Notes under the pieces: model-generated
Database searches by the model: none
Told to the model about the DNA's origin: nothing
What the model saw: only the letters and a program-made list of their open reading frames with translations
Source of the DNA: a virus
Reading direction: 5' to 3' (one strand)
DNA length: 30,234 bases
IMG/VR virus record: IMGVR_UViG_3300023181_000003
Span: 64,001-94,234 of that record
Translations under genes and position numbers: made by a program
In this document: positions 1-6,879 of the stretch, one piece after another
Layout: each line of letters begins with the position of its first letter
How positions within the stretch are numbered: position 1 is the stretch's first letter

Positions 1-135
1 GAATCTGTAATTAAGGTAGATGGTGAATTTTATAAAATTACTTATTCATATTTCTCATATGACGGATTCGATTGGAGTTATGCTGAAGCATTCAAGGTAT
101 CGCCTAAAGAAAAAGTTGTAGTAGTCTACGAATAA
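1..135 (+). CDS. Partial gene, C-terminus only; tandem paralog of the next gene
   Basis: The window opens inside this gene; only its last 44 codons are present, so start and full length are unknown. The visible end (GEFYKITYSYFSYDGFDW) matches the C-terminus of the next gene (GEFYKTTYWYASHHGFDG) residue for residue at many positions, so the two are tandem duplicates. Its stop is followed by AAGGATAATAAA, which serves as ribosome site for the next gene. No function recognised. Confidence 0.8.
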   Translation, partial: ESVIKVDGEFYKITYSYFSYDGFDWSYAEAFKVSPKEKVVVVYE

Positions 136-145
136 GGATAATAAA

Positions 146-499
146 ATGGAAAAACTAAGTTATGAATTTGTGAAAGACCTATTTGATTCCGTCTATTCTC
201 CTTGGTACAAGAAAAAATATGGTGTATCTGAAGTTGATGAACCAGGGTTTGAAGAATATCTTAAGTGCGGCCCTTACCCTAAAGAAATTAAGTCTTTAAT
301 TGAGGAAGTAGGTCTTGAATTTGTTGATCAACAAGGAGGTTGGGAAAACGGCTCACGAGATTGTTTCACAATCATTAAATACAATGGTGAATTCTATAAA
401 ACTACATATTGGTATGCCTCACATCATGGTTTTGATGGTCTAGGTAATGATTTTGTCAAGGTGAAGCCTAAGACAATCGAGAAGATTGTTTATGAGTGA
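146..499 (+). CDS. Hypothetical protein, second copy of a tandem pair
   Basis: This is a 117-residue soluble, acidic, aromatic-rich protein with no family I recognise. The last 40 residues repeat the C-terminus of the preceding gene, which shows gene duplication and divergence. The ATG follows an AAGGATAAT ribosome site. Its stop lies inside the start of the phosphoesterase gene (8-nt overlap), so the two are probably co-translated. Confidence 0.85.
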   Translation: MEKLSYEFVKDLFDSVYSPWYKKKYGVSEVDEPGFEEYLKCGPYPKEIKSLIEEVGLEFVDQQGGWENGSRDCFTIIKYNGEFYKTTYWYASHHGFDGLGNDFVKVKPKTIEKIVYE

Positions 500-1031
500 A
501 ATGTTCGCTATTGCAGACATGCACATCGGACATAAACGTATCCTTGAATTTTGTGGTGATACACGTAGAGGTGATACATTAGAAGAACACGATGAGAATT
601 TAATTGATGCTTGGAATAGTGTTGTATCTCCACAAGACAATGTATATGTTTTAGGCGATGAGGTGTTAGGTGATCGTAAAGCAGGGTATAATAAGATGCG
701 TAGGCTAAAAGGCCATAAACATCTTATTAAAGGAAACCATACACAGATTAAATCTGAACACTTCGATATCTTCCAATCAATTCAAGATTATAAAGAAATC
801 AGGATTGAGGGTATTAAAGTTGTAATGTTTCACTTTCCAATTTATGAATGGCATGACGCTCACAAGGGAGCATTTCATTTATTTGGTCATGTCCACGCAT
901 CATATAAAACTGTTCGTGGTAAGATGTTAAATGTTGGCGTAGATCAACGTCCTAATAAAGATATGAAGCCTTGGAGTTGGGAAGAGATTAAAAAATATAT
1001 GGCTGATAAGCCAATTATTGAGCACCATTAA
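492..1031 (+). CDS. Calcineurin-like metallophosphoesterase
   Basis: The protein has the ordered metal-binding motifs of the calcineurin-like phosphoesterase superfamily: ADMHIGH near residue 10, VLGDEVLGD near 55, GNHT near 80, FHFPIYEWH near 115 and FGHVH near 133. Such enzymes hydrolyse phosphomono- or phosphodiesters with a two-metal centre. The usual GNHD or GNHE is GNHT here, a small deviation. About 179 residues fits the short phage and bacterial versions. I chose ATG 492 (MSEMFAIAD); a TTG three codons earlier is less likely. The substrate cannot be read from sequence. Confidence 0.88.
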   Translation: MSEMFAIADMHIGHKRILEFCGDTRRGDTLEEHDENLIDAWNSVVSPQDNVYVLGDEVLGDRKAGYNKMRRLKGHKHLIKGNHTQIKSEHFDIFQSIQDYKEIRIEGIKVVMFHFPIYEWHDAHKGAFHLFGHVHASYKTVRGKMLNVGVDQRPNKDMKPWSWEEIKKYMADKPIIEHH

Positions 1032-1040
1032 GGAAATTTA

Positions 1041-1283
1041 ATGAATAAAGTATTAGTTTGGAAAAGCTATGGGGAAACTGAAGTGTTTCAGTTTTCAAAT
1101 GGTATGGCTGATAAAGTAAAAGATAAGGTTCTACAGTGTGTTAATGGTTTATATGATAATTATTCTATTGTTTGCCTAGAAGACCAAACTACTATGTCTG
1201 GAATTGTTGAATGGGTGCAAGAACATACAGACGACGATGAAAACTTTGATCAATTTGAAATTGTGGAGTTGCAAGAACTATGA
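1041..1283 (+). CDS. Hypothetical protein, 80 aa
   Basis: This is a small acidic protein with an Asp/Glu-rich tail (residues 60-80). It has a clear AAGGAAATTTA ribosome site, and its TGA overlaps the ATG of the following kinase gene (ATGA), so the two are translationally coupled. No motif recognised. Confidence 0.8.
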   Translation: MNKVLVWKSYGETEVFQFSNGMADKVKDKVLQCVNGLYDNYSIVCLEDQTTMSGIVEWVQEHTDDDENFDQFEIVELQEL

Positions 1284-1714
1284 AAAATCTATACATTATT
1301 CGTGGCTGTAGTAATTCTGGTAAGACAACGTTTGCTGAATATTTAGCAATGCTGATTGATTCTTATGAAATGAGAATTGTCACCCATGTAGAAGCAGATG
1401 ATTACTTTACTACACAAAAAGGTTTCAATCAGCCTGAATATAATTTTGATGCTACAAAGATTCACCTAGCTCATAAGGATTGTATTTCTCGTGCACGAGA
1501 AGCTATGGAACATGGTGATATTGTAATTGTGTCTAACACTACTACGACAGAAAAAGATTTAAAGATTTATCTTGATCTAGCTAAAGAATTCGGTTATAAT
1601 GTCACAAGCATGATAATGGAACGTAGGCATGATAATTTAAACGATCATGGTGTTCCAGAGGAAACGATGAAAAAGCAAGAGAACAATCTTAGGAATAGTA
1701 TTAAATTAAGATAA
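1280..1714 (+). CDS. P-loop kinase of the polynucleotide kinase / N4BP2-like type
   Basis: A Walker A motif, GCSNSGKTTF, sits at residues 9-18. It is followed by EADDYF (about residue 39), a conserved AHKDC segment and VSNTTTT (about 85), the Walker B-like strand position of the zeta-toxin/polynucleotide kinase group. The C-terminal ERRHDNLNDHGVPEE resembles the lid region of N4BP2-like AAA kinases. It probably phosphorylates a nucleic-acid end or small molecule with ATP. It overlaps the upstream gene by 4 nt. The P-loop kinase call is firm, the substrate is not. A metallophosphoesterase and a kinase in one operon could act together on nucleic-acid ends, but that is inference. Confidence 0.85.
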   Translation: MKNLYIIRGCSNSGKTTFAEYLAMLIDSYEMRIVTHVEADDYFTTQKGFNQPEYNFDATKIHLAHKDCISRAREAMEHGDIVIVSNTTTTEKDLKIYLDLAKEFGYNVTSMIMERRHDNLNDHGVPEETMKKQENNLRNSIKLR

Positions 1715-1723
1715 GGAGAATAT

Positions 1724-1912
1724 ATGAAGAAAGTAGTCAGGCTTAGTGAATATGGTGGGAACTTGCGAGATGAGATTATTCGTCTAGCTTTACTATTATC
1801 TAAAAATCCTAAAGCAGCGGTTAATTTTAATAAGAATTTTGCAGGTTGTTGGTATGAATCAGATAGCCCAACTTATGAATTAGTTATTGATGGCTTTGAA
1901 AACGATGATTGA
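1724..1912 (+). CDS. Hypothetical protein, 62 aa
   Basis: This small protein has a good AAGGAGAATAT ribosome site and ends in an acidic tail (FENDD). Its stop overlaps the dUTPase start by 8 nt, which suggests coupled translation with dUTPase. No recognisable domain. Confidence 0.75.
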   Translation: MKKVVRLSEYGGNLRDEIIRLALLLSKNPKAAVNFNKNFAGCWYESDSPTYELVIDGFENDD

Positions 1913-2360
1913 GTTTGATTTAAAAATTCTGGACCATCGTCTTAACGAATATATGCCTTCTTATGGGAGTGTTGGTGCTGCTGGTATTGACCTACGGGCA
2001 TGTATTTGGGGTGAGATTGAATTAGCTCCAGGGGAGACTAAATTAATTCCTGCTGGATTTAGTTTCTATATGGCCGATCCTAAATATGCAGCAATGATTC
2101 TTCCACGTTCAGGGATGGGATTTAAAGAAGGACTAGTTATTGGTAATTTAGTAGGATTAATTGATAGTGATTATCAAGGTCCAATTAGCATTGGAGCATG
2201 GAACCGCAATCTAGAAGATTCTATTCGTATTCAGCCAATGCAAAGAATTGCCCAAATGGTGATTGTCCCTGTAATCCAAGCTAAGTTTAATATTGTAGAA
2301 GAGTTTGAATCTAAATCTGTTAGAGGTTTAGGTGCATACGGATCAACAGGAGTAAATTAA
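1905..2360 (+). CDS. dut: Deoxyuridine 5'-triphosphate nucleotidohydrolase (dUTPase)
   Basis: It hydrolyses dUTP to dUMP and pyrophosphate, keeping uracil out of phage DNA and supplying dUMP for thymidylate. All five motifs of trimeric dUTPases are present in order: GSVGAAGIDLRA (1), PRSGMG (2), GLIDSDYQGPISIGAWN (3), RIAQMVIVPV (4) and RGLGAYGSTG (5, the C-terminal Phe/Tyr arm). The length of about 151 residues from ATG 1905 equals the usual size. ATG 1890 would add five residues. No strong ribosome site is visible, but the start overlaps the upstream stop. It fits with the two deaminase genes further right in a dUMP/dTMP pathway. Confidence 0.95.
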   Translation: MIEFDLKILDHRLNEYMPSYGSVGAAGIDLRACIWGEIELAPGETKLIPAGFSFYMADPKYAAMILPRSGMGFKEGLVIGNLVGLIDSDYQGPISIGAWNRNLEDSIRIQPMQRIAQMVIVPVIQAKFNIVEEFESKSVRGLGAYGSTGVN

Positions 2361-3329
2361 ATGAAATATAAAAATGAGATTAAACAAATAACATCACGGA
2401 TTGATGACAATCTATTGGCCCTTCTAGAAGACAATCGTTGTATCATTGCCGGAGGTGCATTAACATCTGTGTTTACAAATAAAGAAATCAATGATATTGA
2501 TGTTTATTTTCGAGACTCTGAGAGTTTTTCAAATGTTGTACGTGAGATTATGAATAGCACATATGATTCAGAGTATGATGTAGGACATTCATCAGCACGG
2601 GTGTCACATTACACGAACAAGAGTATTCTTTTAAATAGTAATGGACAAGATGTTCAATTAATTGCTTATCAATTCTTTCCAACAGTGGAAGATATTTTTA
2701 AAGCTTTTGATTTTACAATCAACATGGCAGCTATTGAATTGGATAAAGATGAAAAATATGAGATTCATTTGTCTGAGGATTTTCTAAAGCATAATGCTCA
2801 ACGTTATCTAGGATTTAATCAAGGCACAACATATCCTTTAGTGTCTGCCCTACGTGTGAGCAAATATAAAGAACGTGGGTATGATATTTCCAAGGCTCAA
2901 ATGATTAAATTGCTCCTAGCAATCAATAATAAGAATATTAATTCATGGGAAGTGTTAGTAGATCAGCTTGGAAGTTTTTATGGCCTAAAGCCCGATGAAA
3001 TCTTTGACACAACAAAAGAGTTTAGTCTACAATTAGCAATGGAACAATTGGAAGCTGTTTACAGTATTCCAAATAAGATGTATAAGAATCTTCCTATCGA
3101 TTGGGAATCAATTTATAAATCATTTGATGGTAAATGGGATGACATTACTAAGGAATGGATGGAAAATCGTGTTACAATGGAGAAGTCTGAATGGAGTAGC
3201 CATACTTTTCAAATAACACAATCATTTAAGAAATATATTGAGAATAAAGAAACTAAGGAAGCTACAGCAAATGGGCTATACTCTGAACTGAAAGTACTTC
3301 CACCTGTAAGCGTAGCTTTCGATCTATAA
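2361..3329 (+). CDS. Putative nucleotidyltransferase-fold protein
   Basis: Near residue 28 the segment CIIAGGALTSVF is followed by NDIDVYFRD. This is the GG...DxD signature of the DNA polymerase beta-like nucleotidyltransferase superfamily. A later FKAFDFTINMAAIEL is typical of phage proteins of this kind. The first codon directly follows the dUTPase stop (TAAATG). The C-terminal half is helical and unrecognised. Known relatives transfer an NMP to RNA, protein or small molecules; which applies here is unknown. At 322 residues the protein looks complete. Confidence 0.7.
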   Translation: MKYKNEIKQITSRIDDNLLALLEDNRCIIAGGALTSVFTNKEINDIDVYFRDSESFSNVVREIMNSTYDSEYDVGHSSARVSHYTNKSILLNSNGQDVQLIAYQFFPTVEDIFKAFDFTINMAAIELDKDEKYEIHLSEDFLKHNAQRYLGFNQGTTYPLVSALRVSKYKERGYDISKAQMIKLLLAINNKNINSWEVLVDQLGSFYGLKPDEIFDTTKEFSLQLAMEQLEAVYSIPNKMYKNLPIDWESIYKSFDGKWDDITKEWMENRVTMEKSEWSSHTFQITQSFKKYIENKETKEATANGLYSELKVLPPVSVAFDL

Positions 3330-3351
3330 ATTTAAACAAAGGAAATAAAAT

Positions 3352-3861
3352 ATGACAAGTGTATATCAAGAAATTAGTGCATATGCGGAACATAAGCCAG
3401 AATATGTTTACCTCAATGTTGTGCAAACAACAGGGAAAGGCGCTAAAAAGAAAGAAAAGAATATTCGTATTGCAGCCGCTTACGATCTTCTATTAGTCAA
3501 TCGTGATACTAAAGCTGGTAAGATTGGTCAGGTGTTTTTAGAAATTGGCTATGCAGTGACAAATCCTGTAGATAATTTCTGTAAGAAAACAGGCCGAGAA
3601 ATTGCAGTGCTTAATTTAGAGGATGGTGGAATGGATCGTAAGAATTATCTTTCATTCTTCCTAGGTATTGGTTATGATGTAGAGGCTTTAGAATATGCAG
3701 TTGATGAGGGCTTTGATTACTCTGTCCCTAAGAGTGCTATTCCAATGCGCCTAGTAGGCGGTGAGAATGTACGTCCTTGGATTTGTGCACGAGACTATGA
3801 CCTTACAGCAAAAGTTAAAGAGGCTGTGATTGATCACTTCGAGAAAAATGACCTATATTAA
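3352..3861 (+). CDS. Hypothetical protein, 169 aa
   Basis: A soluble mixed alpha/beta protein with a clear AAGGAAATAAAAT ribosome site. It has a basic stretch (GKGAKKKEKN, residues 28-37) followed by hydrophobic segments, but no signal peptide or membrane helix. No family recognised. Its 3' end overlaps a short basic gene. Confidence 0.8.
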   Translation: MTSVYQEISAYAEHKPEYVYLNVVQTTGKGAKKKEKNIRIAAAYDLLLVNRDTKAGKIGQVFLEIGYAVTNPVDNFCKKTGREIAVLNLEDGGMDRKNYLSFFLGIGYDVEALEYAVDEGFDYSVPKSAIPMRLVGGENVRPWICARDYDLTAKVKEAVIDHFEKNDLY

Positions 3862-3964
3862 ATTCTCAGAAGATGAATATGAGGAAAATCCTGTAGAGCG
3901 TAAAAAGCAGGATAAGAGGAAGAATAAAGAGAGGCAACAGGACAGGGAGAGGAAACGAGGCTAA
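3848..3964 (+). CDS. Very basic/acidic 38-aa peptide
   Basis: The ORF starts at an ATG inside the end of the preceding gene (14-nt overlap) and ends before the terminator region. The N-terminal third is acidic (EDEYEEN) and the rest is a run of Lys/Arg/Glu (KKQDKRKNKERQQ), probably one charged helix that could bind nucleic acid. It fills the only space left before the terminator. A chance ORF is possible because no separate ribosome site is evident. Confidence 0.5.
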   Translation: MTYIKFSEDEYEENPVERKKQDKRKNKERQQDRERKRG

Positions 3965-4031
3965 TAGATTAGCTCTAAAACCTCTCAGAAAGCCCTACAA
4001 AGGTATTAAAATAAGAGGTATATACAATGGT

Positions 4032-4062
4032 AGCCTAAGCAATAATAATTGCTTTAAAGGCT
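4032..4062 (+). terminator. Nested hairpin upstream of the main terminator
   Basis: An inner stem AAGCAAT/ATTGCTT (4037-4054, loop AATA) sits inside an outer stem AGCCT/AGGCT. There is no good T tract, so it may be a processing or pausing structure rather than a terminator. It lies in the 236-bp gap after the first operon. Confidence 0.45.
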
Positions 4063-4069
4063 TTAGATT

Positions 4070-4107
4070 AAGCACCACATATTTAGGTATGTTGGTGCTT
4101 TTATTTT
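4070..4107 (+). terminator. Rho-independent terminator ending the first operon
   Basis: Stem AAGCACCA (4070-4077) pairs with TGGTGCTT (4093-4100). An inner CATA/TATG pair extends it with one bulged T, and TTTTATTTT follows. It separates the 1-3964 operon from the first promoter module at 4121. Confidence 0.85.
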
Positions 4108-4120
4108 GTCTAAGAATCTG

Positions 4121-4174
4121 TTACAAAGAGTTACACTTTAGAGTGTTGACGTGAGTGCAGAATGCAGCTACACT
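4121..4174 (+). promoter_or_regulatory. Phased-pentamer promoter module 1
   Basis: TTACA occurs at 4121-4125 and 4131-4135, exactly 10 bp apart. A sigma70-like promoter follows: TTGACG 4146-4151, 17-bp spacer, TACACT 4169-4174. The gap from the second pentamer to the -10 is 33 bp. The leader ends in ACAAGGAATCTAAATG. Confidence 0.8.
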
Positions 4175-4200
4175 AGCGACATACCAAACAAGGAATCTAA

Positions 4201-4554
4201 ATGTCTTTCACCCCACTTGAACAATTCCGCCTCAATGGCTCTATCGATAATCTTGTGCTGGAAAATCTTCTAGAGAGTAATCATTACCTTCAGATCGAAG
4301 TCGAAGAGATTGGCAGAGATATTCTAGGTGATGCTAAGTGTGGTGCTGTTGCAGAAGATTGTTTGCAAAATCAAATTGATGCTCTGCAAGATGTTATCTC
4401 TCGTATGGGAACATCTAAATTCAAGAAAGAATTACAAGAAATTGTAGAAAATCTCAATGACAAGCAAACAGAATTGGCTGGTGGAAGTGAATATGCAATG
4501 GAAGAATTGGATAAAGTGAATGAACGTTGGATGAATATTTATAGTAGGTTTTAA
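4201..4554 (+). CDS. Hypothetical helical protein, 117 aa
   Basis: First gene after promoter module 1, with ribosome site AAGGAATCTAA. The protein is mostly helical and Leu/Glu/Gln-rich (for example LENLLESNHYLQIEVEE), so it could form a coiled coil. No catalytic motif seen. Followed closely by two more genes in the same transcript. Confidence 0.8.
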   Translation: MSFTPLEQFRLNGSIDNLVLENLLESNHYLQIEVEEIGRDILGDAKCGAVAEDCLQNQIDALQDVISRMGTSKFKKELQEIVENLNDKQTELAGGSEYAMEELDKVNERWMNIYSRF

Positions 4555-4568
4555 ATTAAAGGAATTAT

Positions 4569-4784
4569 ATGCTGACAAAAGATCAACTTCTAATTAGTCT
4601 TGGTGCAGGATGGTTTGAGGAAGTTTATAAAGAGCTAGTCAGATATGGACAAATTACTCTGACAGATGATTACGTTGATGATGAAATGGTAATGAGATAC
4701 AGAACTGTAAACTATTATAATTTAAATTTCTCTATTGATATGTGTAATGGAGAGATTTTGGATATTCATGTCATGGGTTTTTAA
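4569..4784 (+). CDS. Hypothetical protein, 71 aa
   Basis: Small protein with ribosome site AAAGGAATTAT and no recognised motif. It lies between a helical protein gene and the HD hydrolase gene, 12-14 bp from each, so it is part of that operon. Confidence 0.75.
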   Translation: MLTKDQLLISLGAGWFEEVYKELVRYGQITLTDDYVDDEMVMRYRTVNYYNLNFSIDMCNGEILDIHVMGF

Positions 4785-4796
4785 AAAGGATTAAAT

Positions 4797-5240
4797 ATGC
4801 AAAAAGGTAAAATGCTATCAGCTATGATTATTCTAGCTGTACAAGGCCATGATGGGCAATTTGATAAGGGTGGCAATCCTTACATTCTTCATACAATGAA
4901 GGTAATGCATCAGTTGAGAACAGGTGATGAAGAATTGCAATGTATTGCTGTTGGACATGATCTGATTGAAGATACTAAGACAACGTATCAAGACCTTCGA
5001 GATGCTGGAATGTCTGAACGTGTCATTGAAGGTATTAAGGCTCTAACTAAAGTACCGGGCGAAACTTATGAAGAATATAAGAATAAGGTAAAGGCTAATT
5101 CTGATGCTATTCTAGTGAAGATGCAAGACCTTCGACATAATAGCGACATTCGGAGATTGAAAGGCGTTACAGAAAAGGATGTTGCTCGAATTACTAAATA
5201 TCATCAGTTTTATTTGGAGCTACAGGAGTTTATTAAATGA
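4797..5240 (+). CDS. HD-domain phosphohydrolase, RelA/SpoT (MESH1-like) type
   Basis: The signature of metal-dependent HD hydrolases of the SpoT/MESH1 class is clear: QFDKGGNPYILHTMKV (first His), GHDLIEDT (the HD pair, about residue 59), ALTKVPGETYEEY and KMQDLRHNSD (later Asp and helix). These enzymes remove a 3'-pyrophosphate from (p)ppGpp or related nucleotides. The length of 147 is that of a stand-alone hydrolase with no synthetase domain. A phage copy could lower host alarmone during infection; that role is inference. Confidence 0.85.
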   Translation: MQKGKMLSAMIILAVQGHDGQFDKGGNPYILHTMKVMHQLRTGDEELQCIAVGHDLIEDTKTTYQDLRDAGMSERVIEGIKALTKVPGETYEEYKNKVKANSDAILVKMQDLRHNSDIRRLKGVTEKDVARITKYHQFYLELQEFIK

Positions 5241-5413
5241 ACAATACTTCTAAATTAATCAGAGGACAGATACCTGCAAATGAGCCTTGTCCTTTCAAGG
5301 ATGCATGCCCTCAAGTGTCTACATGTGGCAGAGAGAATAACATTGAACTAAAATATTCATGTGGGTATGCTCGCTTGTTTGACATGTTTGGGGCACCAAA
5401 CGAGAATGTGTAA
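5237..5413 (+). CDS. Cysteine-rich 58-aa protein
   Basis: The ATG overlaps the HD gene stop (ATGA). Cysteines are spaced as CPFKDAC, then C and C (SCGYARLFD), which suggests a small zinc-binding or disulfide fold. The stop TAA is itself part of the TGTAA pentamer that opens promoter module 2. No family recognised with confidence. Confidence 0.75.
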   Translation: MNNTSKLIRGQIPANEPCPFKDACPQVSTCGRENNIELKYSCGYARLFDMFGAPNENV

Positions 5414-5457
5414 GAGTTTGTAACAGAGCTAGACACTCCCACTTTCTCTGATATAAT
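5409..5457 (+). promoter_or_regulatory. Phased-pentamer promoter module 2 (TGTAA orientation)
   Basis: TGTAA at 5409-5413 and 5419-5423, 10 bp apart; this is the reverse complement of the TTACA pentamer. It is followed by TAGACA 5430-5435, a 16-bp spacer and TATAAT 5452-5457 with an extended -10 TG at 5449-5450. Pentamer to -10 gap is 28 bp. Confidence 0.8.
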
Positions 5458-5487
5458 TCACACATCATAAACAAACAGGCAAACATC

Positions 5488-5758
5488 ATGCTTAAGACTG
5501 AAATTAAGACTGCTTCTGACCTTCGTGATTTTCATGAAGAGTACAACCCTGATAGCCAATACTTCACCCGTGAAACGATGAAGTTTTTTTGGTGACACCA
5601 TGAAGAATTATGGTGTTCGGAAGGTGAATGTACTGAATAGCACTGGTGAATCCGTTCAAGCATGGGAATTGTTTCGACGTATACCTGTAAAACATGGAAT
5701 TAAGAAGAGTTCTTTCTTTGATGTAGATACTTTCAAGATTATTCACACTTATGATTGA
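5488..5758 (+). pseudogene. Small phage protein interrupted by a +1 shift at a T7 run
   Basis: From ATG 5488 the frame reads 35 codons and stops at 5593 just after seven T (5584-5590). Removing one T joins it to an open frame ending at 5758 and gives a continuous 89-residue protein with the junction TRETMKFF-GDTMKNYGVR. I recall this FFGDTM-NYGVR region as a conserved stretch of a small phage protein family, which supports one original gene. It may be a real mutation, slippage during expression, or a homopolymer sequencing error. The downstream part could also start alone at ATG 5600 (52 aa). Transcribed from module 2. Confidence 0.75.
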
Positions 5759-5760
5759 AT

Positions 5761-5809
5761 TGTAAGTCTTTGTAACTTTCATAGACACACTAAAAATCTC
5801 TGTTATACT
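5761..5809 (+). promoter_or_regulatory. Phased-pentamer promoter module 3 (TGTAA orientation)
   Basis: TGTAA at 5761-5765 and 5771-5775, then TAGACA 5782-5787, 16-bp spacer and TATACT 5804-5809 with extended TG. Gap to the -10 is again 28 bp. Leader contains CACACTAACCAAAAAGGAAA. Confidence 0.82.
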
Positions 5810-5840
5810 CTAGTCTCACACTAACCAAAAAGGAAAATAT

Positions 5841-5993
5841 ATGCGAATCAATCTTAAGGAAGTGGCAGAACACATAGCCACATGTTCTAGCGAAGAAGAA
5901 ATTACTGAATTTGTCCGTGACATGATTAAGGAGTCTTTGGATAACCCTAATGTAGTTATGGCAATTCTCAAGGGCACTACTTCTGCCGAATAA
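5841..5993 (+). CDS. Hypothetical 50-aa protein
   Basis: First gene of module 3, with ribosome site AAGGAAAATAT. It encodes an acidic helical peptide (CSSEEEITEFVRDMIKESL). No family recognised. Two further small genes follow within 25 bp each. Confidence 0.7.
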   Translation: MRINLKEVAEHIATCSSEEEITEFVRDMIKESLDNPNVVMAILKGTTSAE

Positions 5994-6015
5994 TTTAGAA
6001 TCAATAGGAAAGAAA

Positions 6016-6195
6016 ATGAACAAGCAATATTATGCAATGATGGATGAAGACTATGATTCTCAAGAGGGCTCCTTTATCCGATCCTCTGTTACTAAGTCTT
6101 ACAATTCAGAAAATGAATATGGTAAGCGCAAGGAAAAGCGTGATACACTGGCACTCAATCGCCAACGTAACGCCAAGCGTAACACCTGGGAATAA
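6016..6195 (+). CDS. Hypothetical 59-aa protein, basic C-terminus
   Basis: Ribosome site AGGAAAGAAA precedes the ATG. The N-terminal half is acidic and the C-terminal half strongly basic (GKRKEKRDTLALNRQRNAKR), which could contact nucleic acid. No known family seen. The next gene starts 2 nt after the stop. Confidence 0.7.
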   Translation: MNKQYYAMMDEDYDSQEGSFIRSSVTKSYNSENEYGKRKEKRDTLALNRQRNAKRNTWE

Positions 6196-6197
6196 AA

Positions 6198-6371
6198 ATG
6201 TACAGAATTGAATGTCTAATTGATGAACAATGGAAACCAATGAGTGACAATGGCTTGATTGTGTATTATACTTATAAACTGGATGCTTACTCTCAGGCCG
6301 ATCATTTGGAATTGATGTGTAGTGAAAATGGAATGAGCAAGAGTTTTCGTGTAGTCAATCATACTTTTTAA
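6198..6371 (+). CDS. Hypothetical 57-aa protein
   Basis: The gene begins 2 nt after the preceding stop and is probably translated by re-initiation, since the only ribosome-site-like sequence lies within the upstream gene. The product is a compact mixed protein (MYRIECLIDEQWKPMSD...). The pattern resembles small phage proteins with a beta-strand start, but no family is assigned. Confidence 0.65.
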   Translation: MYRIECLIDEQWKPMSDNGLIVYYTYKLDAYSQADHLELMCSENGMSKSFRVVNHTF

Positions 6372-6396
6372 ATTTATTAATCTTTAAGGAAATAAA

Positions 6397-6453
6397 ATGT
6401 CTATCTCTTTCAATAACACTGACGATCTTATCAACACTTTTGCAAAGGCATAA
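6397..6453 (+). CDS. 18-aa leader peptide coupled to the next gene
   Basis: A strong TAAGGAAATAAA ribosome site drives the short ORF MSISFNNTDDLINTFAKA. Its stop TAA is one base before the next ATG (TAAaATG), so ribosomes ending here can restart on the following gene. It may be a translation-coupling leader or the remains of a longer gene. Confidence 0.5.
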   Translation: MSISFNNTDDLINTFAKA

Positions 6454-6454
6454 A

Positions 6455-6787
6455 ATGTTTATTCAATTTCTTAAGAATCTGTTTTTCAAACCTAAGAGTT
6501 TGGTTGTAATTGACAGAAAGAAACTTCAAGCTTTGATGCTTGATTGTCAAGAGACAATGGAAGTAACGTTTAAGAAAAAGAGTGGAGAGATTAGGACAAT
6601 TACAGGCCGTGTAGAATATGTTAAAGGCCATAATGATTTTAATCGTGCTGCCCATATGGGGAAGTATGTTACTCTGACCATGATTGTAAATACTCTGCCA
6701 CAATGGCGTAATATCAATCTAGAAACTGTCAGTGAAATTAAAATTGGCAATCGTCACTACACCATCACAGGTAATCTCTTTGACTAA
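6455..6787 (+). CDS. WYL_2/Sm-like family protein
   Basis: The central and C-terminal part matches the pattern of the WYL_2 (Sm-like) family found in phages: VTFKKKSGEIRTITGRVEYV, then GKYVTLTMIV and WRNINLETVSEIKI. Such proteins are small beta barrels that may bind nucleic acid or regulate transcription; the exact role is unknown. I chose ATG 6455 with AAAGG nearby; the frame also opens at TTG 6440. The N-terminal 15 residues are hydrophobic and basic. It follows the 18-aa leader ORF. Confidence 0.65.
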   Translation: MFIQFLKNLFFKPKSLVVIDRKKLQALMLDCQETMEVTFKKKSGEIRTITGRVEYVKGHNDFNRAAHMGKYVTLTMIVNTLPQWRNINLETVSEIKIGNRHYTITGNLFD

Positions 6788-6878
6788 AACTATCATTAAA
6801 ATCATTGCAATAGCCCTAGTGTGTGCATATTTTCCTTTCTTGATAATCGCTATGCTTGGCATGCACACGAAACACTAA
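6780..6878 (+). CDS. 32-aa membrane peptide, TTG start
   Basis: The TTG start overlaps the end of the preceding gene by 8 nt, with AGGT eight bases upstream. The product is a single hydrophobic helix (IIKIIAIALVCAYFPFLIIA) with a short positive start and a His/Lys tail. It ends just before promoter module 4. Small one-helix proteins are common among phage early genes. Confidence 0.55.
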   Translation: MTKTIIKIIAIALVCAYFPFLIIAMLGMHTKH

Positions 6879-6879
6879 G

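Noticed and set aside
3965-4031. Small gene in the gap after 3964
   Set aside because: Only stop-rich short frames are present; the gap is filled by hairpins, a terminator and promoter module 1.
5600-5758. Independent 52-aa gene starting after the T7 run
   Set aside because: Possible, but the ribosome site is weak and the FFGDTM junction joins the two frames into one plausible protein, so a frameshifted gene is preferred.
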